Source: JBCCIM01 sp045106435 (lineage in GTDB: Bacteria; Bacteroidota; Rhodothermia; Rhodothermales; JAHQVL01). From it: 19,801 nucleotides of DNA. The notes below the pieces were generated by a model. The model saw only the letters and a program-made list of their open reading frames with translations, made no database searches and was not told the origin of the DNA. Below, piece after piece: positions 14,920 through 19,801 of this stretch. The first letter of the stretch is position 1. Each line of letters begins with the position of its first letter. Where the stretch lies: positions 1 to 19,801 of the forward strand of contig JBGCEN010000114.1 of NCBI GenBank assembly GCA_045106435.1, read 5' to 3'. Made by a program: the position numbers and the translations under genes.

Positions 14920-15156
14920 ATGGGTAACTTAGGCTTAGCATACCTTGCCGCAGGTTTAGCAATGTTTGGTGCAGTCCTTGGTGCTGGAATTGGTATCGGT
15001 AAGATCGGTGCATCTGCCGTTGAAGGTATTGCGCGGCAGCCAGAAGCAGGCAACGATATCCGTGGTACAGCACTTATCCTGAGCGCGTTTATTGAAGGTG
15101 TTGCGATTATCGCTGAGATTCTCGCCTTCTTGTTCTTCTTCATCGCGCAGCCATAG
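14920..15156 (+). CDS. atpE: ATP synthase Fo subunit c
   Basis: Subunit c forms the rotating ring. The 78-residue hairpin has a glycine-rich first helix (GAGIGIG at 21-27), the polar loop RQP at 39-41, and the ion-binding glutamate E59 in FIEGVAII. The residues of the sodium signature (a glutamine in helix 1 and Ser/Thr after the glutamate) are not seen, so proton coupling is expected. A second acidic residue, E66, sits seven positions further in the same helix, which is uncommon. The gene is followed by a hairpin before atpF. Confidence 0.96.
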   Translation: MGNLGLAYLAAGLAMFGAVLGAGIGIGKIGASAVEGIARQPEAGNDIRGTALILSAFIEGVAIIAEILAFLFFFIAQP

Positions 15157-15177
15157 TTCGGAACGAATAGGAGTAAG

Positions 15178-15212
15178 GCACCTGTAACGTTACGGGTGCT
15201 CCATTTTATTTA
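15178..15212 (+). terminator. Hairpin with T-rich tail between atpE and atpF (attenuator candidate)
   Basis: GCACCTGTAAC (15178-15188) is followed directly by GTTACGGGTGC (15189-15199), complementary apart from one T-G wobble, then by TCCATTTTATTTA. It resembles a leaky intrinsic terminator or an RNA-stability stem that could favour atpE over the distal genes. The operon continues after 35 bp. Confidence 0.65.
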
Positions 15213-15233
15213 ATCTGAACTCAGCATAGAACT

Positions 15234-15773
15234 ATGTTAGCAACGTTTTTAATATTGCTGCTTGCTGAGGATACGCCAACGCCATCTTTGCTCAGTGTTG
15301 AGCCTGGATTGGCTATTTGGACGGTTATCTCATTTGGCATCGTGTTTTTTATTCTATACAGGTATGCATGGCCGTCTATTACAGACGCCATGGAGACCCG
15401 TGAAGAGAAAATCACAGAGTCAATGGAGCGCGCTGAGAAAGCATTGGCAGAAGCCAAGCAAATTTCAGCCGACAACCAGATAGCACGTCGCGAAGCTGAG
15501 CAGGAAGCACAACGCATTCTCCGGGAAGCCCGTGAGGCATCGGAGCGGCTGCGTGCGGACGAGCTGGATAAAACGCGTGCGCAGATCAAACAATCGCAAG
15601 AATTAGCCCAGGCTGAAATCGAGCGAGAGAAACAGTCTGCAATCGAGGAGCTTCGCACAGAAGTTACTGAACTGGCGATCCAGGCAGCAGGAAAGATTTT
15701 GCAGGAAAACATGGATGACTCGCGTCAGCGCAAGCTGGTAGACAAGTTCATCGATGAGCTTCCGAAAAATTAA
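15234..15773 (+). CDS. atpF: ATP synthase subunit b
   Basis: Subunit b is the peripheral stalk linking Fo to F1. The 179-residue protein has one membrane helix at about 26-46 (LAIWTVISFGIVFFILY) and a long charged helix from about 50 to 150, rich in A, E, R and Q, which dimerises, followed by a C-terminal delta-binding part (AIQAAGKIL). A short hydrophobic stretch at the very N-terminus (2-10) precedes a polar spacer. Length and layout are normal. The ATG at 15234 has no clear Shine-Dalgarno sequence. Confidence 0.94.
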   Translation: MLATFLILLLAEDTPTPSLLSVEPGLAIWTVISFGIVFFILYRYAWPSITDAMETREEKITESMERAEKALAEAKQISADNQIARREAEQEAQRILREAREASERLRADELDKTRAQIKQSQELAQAEIEREKQSAIEELRTEVTELAIQAAGKILQENMDDSRQRKLVDKFIDELPKN

Positions 15774-15819
15774 GGTTCGATACGCATAAAGGGTTCAGGC
15801 AGTCTGTTAAAGACCAATC

Positions 15820-15854
15820 AACCTTGAACCCGAAACATTGAACCCAGAACTCAA
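15820..15854 (+). repeat. Heptamer array (AACCC family) before atpH
   Basis: Five 7-bp units all begin AAC: AACCTTG, AACCCGA, AACATTG, AACCCAG, AACTCAA. The array ends six bases before the atpH ATG, so it occupies the place of a ribosome-binding site. Upstream, GGGTTCA at 15791-15797 is the inverse of TGAACCC inside the array and could pair with it. Confidence 0.85.
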
Positions 15855-15860
15855 AAAAGA

Positions 15861-16412
15861 ATGAGTTTAACGGTAGCACGGCGTTACGCGCAGGCATTGT
15901 ATCAAGATGCATTGCAGAAAAAATGCGTAGAACGCGTGGATGAAGATATTCTTATGATCAATGAAAGCATCGCCGGCTCTCCCGAGCTCGACCGCTTCTT
16001 TCATGATCCTATTTTGACGGCTGATAAGAAAAGCAAAGTCGTCGACGCATTATTTGCGGATACCGTCCATGCAACTACCCTTTCACTTTTGCAGCTTCTC
16101 GTGTCAAAAGGCAGGGAAAACCTGTTTTCTCAGGTAGCTTCCTCCTATAAAGCGATGAGAGACAACCAGCTCGGCATTGTTGAGGCGGAAGTACGTGTCG
16201 CCTTGCCACTCAATGCGGCTGATGAGAAAAAAGTTGTGGAAGGCATTGAGGCAATGACGGGTAAAAAGGTTCGCCTGAATGCAACGGTGGATCCGCAGAT
16301 ACTCGGTGGTTTGATTATACGCGTTGGAGATACGGTATATGACCGCAGTGTACTACACCAGTTGAATACCTTACGGGGCCGGCTGGAGCAAAGTACACTC
16401 ACTGCAAATTAG
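15861..16412 (+). CDS. atpH: ATP synthase F1 subunit delta
   Basis: Delta caps F1 and joins it to the b stalk. The 183-residue protein has the family opening ARRYAQALYQDA (6-17), a helical N-domain to about 105, and the diagnostic C-terminal motif GGLIIRVGDTVYDRSV (148-163). Length is normal. The ATG lies just after a heptamer array and an A-rich run, with no Shine-Dalgarno sequence. Confidence 0.95.
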   Translation: MSLTVARRYAQALYQDALQKKCVERVDEDILMINESIAGSPELDRFFHDPILTADKKSKVVDALFADTVHATTLSLLQLLVSKGRENLFSQVASSYKAMRDNQLGIVEAEVRVALPLNAADEKKVVEGIEAMTGKKVRLNATVDPQILGGLIIRVGDTVYDRSVLHQLNTLRGRLEQSTLTAN

Positions 16413-16479
16413 TGCGCGAGATTTCGACGTAGAGATTATAGTAGCAGAGCACGTTTGATCGTGTTTAATAGAAAATAAC

Positions 16480-16503
16480 CTGGGCACATTAAATGTGGCC
16501 CTA
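16480..16503 (+). promoter_or_regulatory. Hairpin in the atpH-atpA gap
   Basis: GGGCACATT (16482-16490) pairs with AATGTGGCCC (16492-16501), with one bulged base. It lies about 25 bp before the atpA ATG and has no T-run. It may mark an RNA processing or stability site. Confidence 0.35.
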
Positions 16504-16526
16504 CTGTCCATAGAGCACAAAAGATT

Positions 16527-18116
16527 ATGGCAACGGCGATTCGACCTGATGAAGTCACTGCAGTACTCAAGCGCGAGCTAGGCGGTTTTGAGTCTGGTAC
16601 TGACGTATATGAAGTGGGCACTGTTCTCCAGATTGGTGACGGTATTGCGCGCATCTACGGACTCACCAATGTAAAAGCGGGTGAGCTTCTTGAATTTCCT
16701 CGAAGTGGTGTTACCGGCATGGTACTCAACCTCGAAGAGGATAATGTAGGTGCAGTACTTTTTGGTGAAGTAAATGCGGTTAAGGAAGGAGACGAAGTTC
16801 GCCGAACCAACCGGATCGCTTCTATTGAAGTATCTGAGAGCATGTTGGGCCGCGTGGTCGATGCCCTGGGGAAGCCTATTGATGGTCAGGGACCACTCAG
16901 TGGCGAGAAGTATGAGATGCCGCTGGAAAGGAAAGCACCTGGTGTTCTTTACAGGGAGCCGGTAACTGAGCCTTTGCAGACAGGTATCAAGGCGATCGAT
17001 GCGATGATCCCGATTGGACGTGGACAGCGTGAATTGGTAATCGGCGACCGTCAGGTTGGTAAAACTGCTGTACTGATTGATGCCATCATCAACCAGAAGG
17101 CAACACATCAGACAGACAAGCCTGTTTTCTGTATCTATGTTGCCATTGGCCAAAAAAACTCTACCGTTGCTACAGTAAAGCGTACGCTTGAAGAATACGG
17201 AGCCATGGAGTACACGGTAATCGTGAACTCGCCGGCTGCCTCTCCTGCACCTCTGCAATATATTTCACCTTTTGCCGGCGCATGTATTGGAGAGTTCTTC
17301 CGCGACACGGGGCGCCATGCACTGGTTATCTATGATGACCTTTCCAAACAGGCTGTTGCTTATCGTCAGGTATCACTGCTGCTAAGACGTCCTCCGGGCC
17401 GTGAAGCATATCCTGGTGATGTATTCTATCTCCATAGTAGACTGCTGGAACGTGCGGCTAAAATCAATTCAACCGATGCCGTTGCAAAGGACATGAATGA
17501 TGTCCCTGCCTCTTTGAAAGACAAAATTAAAGGCGGTGGCTCATTGACAGCCCTGCCAGTAATTGAAACGCAGGCCGGCGATGTTTCTGCATACATTCCG
17601 ACAAACGTTATTTCGATTACCGACGGACAGATTTATCTGGAAGCTGACCTCTTTAATGCGGGTGTAAGACCGGCCATTAACGTGGGGATCTCGGTAAGTC
17701 GTGTGGGTGGTAATGCGCAGGTTAAGGCGATGAAAAAAGTAGCGGGTACGCTACGCCTTGATCTTGCTCAGTTCCGTGAACTCGAAGCCTTCTCAAAATT
17801 TGGTTCAGATCTGGATGCCGCAACGCAGCGTCAGTTGAGTCGTGGCGAACGGCTGGTTGAAATCCTGAAGCAGGGACAGTATCAGCCGGCTGCCGTAGAA
17901 AATCAGATTTCGATTATCTACGCAGTAACCAAAGGTTTTGCGGATACCGTGCCCGTAGAGAAAATGGGTGAGTTTGAAAACGAACTCATTGAACGGTTGT
18001 CACTCAACCACGCCGACGTAATGAAAACGCTCCGCGAAACAGGTAAGGCAACGGATGAGATCAACGCTACGATCCAGAAAGCCGCTGAAGATCTGGCGAG
18101 TGTTTATAACAGCTAA
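16527..18116 (+). CDS. atpA: ATP synthase F1 subunit alpha
   Basis: Alpha forms the non-catalytic sites of the F1 hexamer. The 529-residue protein has the beta-barrel domain at about 25-95, Walker A GDRQVGKT at 173-180, the acidic LVIYDDLSKQ near 266-275, and the arginine finger R392 in SVSRVGG. Relative to the Proteobacterial form there is an insertion at about 314-336 before GGGSLTALP, which I recall as common in Bacteroidota. The ATG at 16527 gives the usual N-terminus. Beta is not encoded downstream. Confidence 0.97.
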   Translation: MATAIRPDEVTAVLKRELGGFESGTDVYEVGTVLQIGDGIARIYGLTNVKAGELLEFPRSGVTGMVLNLEEDNVGAVLFGEVNAVKEGDEVRRTNRIASIEVSESMLGRVVDALGKPIDGQGPLSGEKYEMPLERKAPGVLYREPVTEPLQTGIKAIDAMIPIGRGQRELVIGDRQVGKTAVLIDAIINQKATHQTDKPVFCIYVAIGQKNSTVATVKRTLEEYGAMEYTVIVNSPAASPAPLQYISPFAGACIGEFFRDTGRHALVIYDDLSKQAVAYRQVSLLLRRPPGREAYPGDVFYLHSRLLERAAKINSTDAVAKDMNDVPASLKDKIKGGGSLTALPVIETQAGDVSAYIPTNVISITDGQIYLEADLFNAGVRPAINVGISVSRVGGNAQVKAMKKVAGTLRLDLAQFRELEAFSKFGSDLDAATQRQLSRGERLVEILKQGQYQPAAVENQISIIYAVTKGFADTVPVEKMGEFENELIERLSLNHADVMKTLRETGKATDEINATIQKAAEDLASVYNS

Positions 18117-18178
18117 TTAAAGCACGAAGCGTTCAAGCCTTTCGGCAAGACCTTCGTTGTATTCTGATTATCGCTGTA

Positions 18179-18213
18179 TTTTGACTTTTACATTTTGACT
18201 TTTGATTTTTGAA
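18179..18213 (+). repeat. Heptamer array (TTTTGAC) abutting the atpG start codon
   Basis: Five 7-bp units: TTTTGAC, TTTTACA, TTTTGAC, TTTTGAT, TTTTGAA. The last A is the first base of the atpG ATG. The array therefore replaces any Shine-Dalgarno sequence. Confidence 0.85.
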
Positions 18214-19136
18214 TGGCCAGCCTAAACGACATTAGAAAGCGTATCTCTTCTGTGAAAAACACACAGCAGTTGACGCGTGCGATGAAGATGGTTGCTGCGG
18301 CGAAGCTCCGCAGGGCGCAAGAGGGTATATTCCGAACGCGTCCTTACTCGTACAAAATTAGCGAGATCATTAGTCACTTGAAGAGTCACGTTGATCCTGG
18401 CACGCATATGCTGTTTAATTTGCGTGATGTGGTTGATAACGTCTTATTGATTATCGTAACCGCTGATCGTGGTTTGGCCGGCGCGTTTAATGCAAACGTG
18501 ATTAAAGAAGCTGAGAAAACGATCAAGGAAGAATATGCTGAGATCCATGCCAATGGCCAATTGTTTCTGATGTGTGTTGGACGTAAATCTCATGAGCATT
18601 TCTTCAAGCGTGGGTATAACCTCGTTGGTGACTACCGCGGTGTATTTAACGAGCTCACGTTTGATAGCGCGCAGGATATCATTAAAAATGCGGTTGATGG
18701 GTATGTCGAAGATCGCTGGGATGTTGTAAAAGTTGTCTATAACGAGTTCAAGAACACAATTTCTCAAAACCGAATTGTTGAGCCGGTTCTGCCAATTCCC
18801 AGGGAGCAATTCATTACGCCAGTAATGCAGCGCGACGTAGAGCACTTTGCCGAGGAAAAAGAAGGTGTTGAGGTGGATTATCTGTTTGAGCGCGACGCAG
18901 AGTCTATCCTGAAAGCATTGATTCCCACGTATCTGAACTATCAGTTCTGGCGTGTACTCCTCGAGTCAAACGCAGCGGAGCAAGGTGCGCGTATGGTTGC
19001 GATGGATAACGCGACTTCAAATGCCGAAGATCTGATCAAAGATCTCAAGCTTGTCTACAACCGTGCCCGCCAGGATGCCATTACAAAGGAGCTGATCGAG
19101 ATTACGAGTGGAGCTGACGCTTTGGAAGCCGGCTGA
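18213..19136 (+). CDS. atpG: ATP synthase F1 subunit gamma
   Basis: Gamma is the central rotor shaft. The 307-residue protein starts with the family motif LNDIRKRISSVKNTQQLTRA (4-23), has TADRGLAGAFNANV at about 83-96, and ends in the conserved C-terminal helix with ARMVAMDNATSNAEDLI near 260-276. It is slightly longer than E. coli gamma, with extra residues in the middle domain. It is the last ATP synthase gene here: the next genes are a minus-strand S23-type gene and a tRNA, so atpD and atpC lie elsewhere. Confidence 0.96.
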   Translation: MASLNDIRKRISSVKNTQQLTRAMKMVAAAKLRRAQEGIFRTRPYSYKISEIISHLKSHVDPGTHMLFNLRDVVDNVLLIIVTADRGLAGAFNANVIKEAEKTIKEEYAEIHANGQLFLMCVGRKSHEHFFKRGYNLVGDYRGVFNELTFDSAQDIIKNAVDGYVEDRWDVVKVVYNEFKNTISQNRIVEPVLPIPREQFITPVMQRDVEHFAEEKEGVEVDYLFERDAESILKALIPTYLNYQFWRVLLESNAAEQGARMVAMDNATSNAEDLIKDLKLVYNRARQDAITKELIEITSGADALEAG

Positions 19137-19141
19137 TCTTG

Positions 19142-19176
19142 GAGTGTCGAATGTCGAGTTGCGAGTGACGAGTGTG
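19142..19176 (+). repeat. Heptamer array (GAGTGTC), left flank of the S23-type gene
   Basis: Five 7-bp units: GAGTGTC, GAATGTC, GAGTTGC, GAGTGAC, GAGTGTG. It begins five bases after the atpG stop codon and ends six bases before the S23-type stop codon. It is inversely related to the array at 19605-19639. Confidence 0.85.
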
Positions 19177-19182
19177 TTGGGG

Positions 19183-19530
19183 TTAGCGGTTCGTTTTTGC
19201 TGTTTTTCTGGATGCGACGATGATTGCTGTTAGTTGATTAGCTTCGTCCTGTAGTTGCTTGAGTAAATTTGTATTGTTTAAACCAAGTTCTTCGATGAGT
19301 TCTAACCAGAAGAGAGACTCATCTGCTTCCTCTTCTACAATTGCAAGTTTTGCAATGAAAGCTGCTTTTGATTGGGCGCGGCATGCTGCACGATAATTGG
19401 CTGCAACAGATGTACATGAACGCATTAATTGCTTCTGGATGATTTGAACGGTTGAATTCTTTTCGAGTGAATCGCAAAATTTGAGTATTCCAATCGAAAA
19501 CTGTTTTGTTCTATTCTTGAGGTCCTGCAT
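19183..19530 (-). CDS. Four-helix-bundle protein of the S23 (23S rRNA intervening sequence) family
   Basis: The 115-residue, all-helical protein matches the S23 four-helix-bundle family, first known from ORFs in intervening sequences of 23S rRNA and also found as free-standing genes. The diagnostic segment is SCTSVAANYRAACRAQSKAA at about 38-57, followed by FIAKLAIVEEEADESLFWLE in the next helix. Relatives include the accessory Avd proteins of diversity-generating retroelements; no reverse transcriptase lies in this window. The biochemical role is unknown, but nucleic-acid binding is suspected for the family. The gene runs against its neighbours and is flanked on both sides by inverted heptamer arrays. 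Confidence 0.85.
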   Translation of the reverse strand: MQDLKNRTKQFSIGILKFCDSLEKNSTVQIIQKQLMRSCTSVAANYRAACRAQSKAAFIAKLAIVEEEADESLFWLELIEELGLNNTNLLKQLQDEANQLTAIIVASRKTAKTNR

Positions 19531-19604
19531 TTGAAGTAAGGCTTAAATTATTTTTATATAAAAGACACAATGTATCTTTAAAAAATAACCTCAAAACAAA
19601 ATTT

Positions 19605-19639
19605 CATTCGACACTCGGCACTCGAAACTCGGCACTCGC
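19605..19639 (+). repeat. Heptamer array (CACTCGG), right flank of the S23-type gene
   Basis: Five 7-bp units: CATTCGA, CACTCGG, CACTCGA, AACTCGG, CACTCGC. Its inverse aligns with the array at 19142-19174 at 26 of 33 positions in one ungapped register. It lies 75 bp upstream of the S23-type start and 49 bp before the tRNA. Confidence 0.85.
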
Positions 19640-19687
19640 AAGAGCGTTGCAGGTTACTTCTACTGTTTCAGACGGTCGACCCTACAA

Positions 19688-19777
19688 GGAGAGGTGGGTG
19701 AGTGGCTGAAACCACCGGTTTGCTAAACCGGCGTACTCCTATAAGGGGTACCGAGGGTTCGAATCCCTCCCTCTCCG
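19688..19777 (+). tRNA. tRNA-Ser (anticodon GCU)
   Basis: The acceptor stem GGAGAGG (19688-19694) pairs with CCTCTCC (19770-19776), followed by discriminator G. The anticodon stem CCGGT/ACCGG holds loop TTGCTAA with anticodon GCT at 19722-19724, reading AGU/AGC serine codons. A long variable arm (ACTCCTATAAGGGGT region) fits a class II tRNA, and the T arm GAGGG-TTCGAAT-CCCTC is complete (19753-19769). The 3' CCA is not encoded. An 8-bp inverted repeat flanks the gene (TTACTTCT at 19654-19661, AGAAGTAA at 19789-19796). Confidence 0.97.
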
Positions 19778-19801
19778 CTGAAGGCCTCAGAAGTAATTCT
19801 G

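Noticed and set aside
15221..15712. 163-residue Ser/Ala/Arg-rich minus-strand frame over atpF
   Set aside because: Its low-complexity composition is the mirror of the charged coiled-coil codons of atpF; no independent evidence.
16578..17258. 226-residue open frame antisense to atpA
   Set aside because: It lies wholly within a strongly conserved atpA frame, has no recognisable domain, and is explained by codon bias of the gene on the other strand.
19183..19530. Accessory Avd protein of a diversity-generating retroelement
   Set aside because: The fold is related, but no reverse transcriptase, template repeat or variable gene is present in the window.

Overview
This window looks like a chromosomal housekeeping segment from a bacterium of the Bacteroidota/Rhodothermota side of the tree. 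The reasons are: the ATP synthase operon begins with a membrane M23 peptidase and a bactofilin, runs atpZ-atpI-atpB-E-F-H-A-G and stops without atpD and atpC; AtpB has a long exported N-terminal domain; AtpA carries an extra segment of about 20 residues before the conserved GGGSLTALP stretch, as I recall from Bacteroidota alpha subunits; Shine-Dalgarno sequences are mostly absent; and OmpA/PKD envelope proteins are present. Base composition is near balanced. The hexamer GCCGGC recurs about 34 times.

Layout. 1-614 (-): N-terminal part of methionyl-tRNA synthetase. 886-4075 (+): hisB, proC, hisH and hisA, a histidine cluster with a proline gene inside it; hisF does not follow. 4072-4408: two back-to-back palindromic MITE-like elements bounded by three CTAG copies, the first CTAG containing the hisA stop codon. 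4639-5813 (+): a PqqD-like protein and an HPr-kinase-like ATPase, a pair typical of peptide-modification loci, but with no precursor peptide in sight. 5815-7173 (-): an exported M24 aminopeptidase, tail to tail with the kinase. 7320-7721 (-): an unknown 133-residue protein. 7970-9115 (-): an OmpA-type beta-barrel protein. 9300-10232 (-): a PKD/OmpA lipoprotein with a clear terminator. 10640-10894 (-): ribosomal protein S20. 11191-12821 (+): M23 peptidase and bactofilin. 12871-19136 (+): the ATP synthase genes. 19183-19530 (-): an S23-type four-helix-bundle protein. 19688-19777 (+): tRNA-Ser(GCU).

How the genes work together. HisB, HisH and HisA serve histidine synthesis and ProC makes proline. 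The M23 peptidase and bactofilin probably form a wall-shaping pair. AtpZ/AtpI assist assembly of the c-ring of the F-type ATPase, whose Fo and part of F1 are encoded here; beta and epsilon must lie elsewhere.

The most unusual layer is not protein coding. Six intergenic sites carry arrays of about five degenerate 7-bp units (about 35 bp each): before hisH, before the 133-aa gene, before atpH, abutting the atpG start codon, and on both sides of the S23 gene in inverted orientation. A separate 15-bp tandem repeat abuts the hisB start codon. Together with the two foldback elements and the iterated GCCGGC palindrome, the gaps of this otherwise conserved region are filled with several repeat families. 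No promoter could be assigned with confidence.
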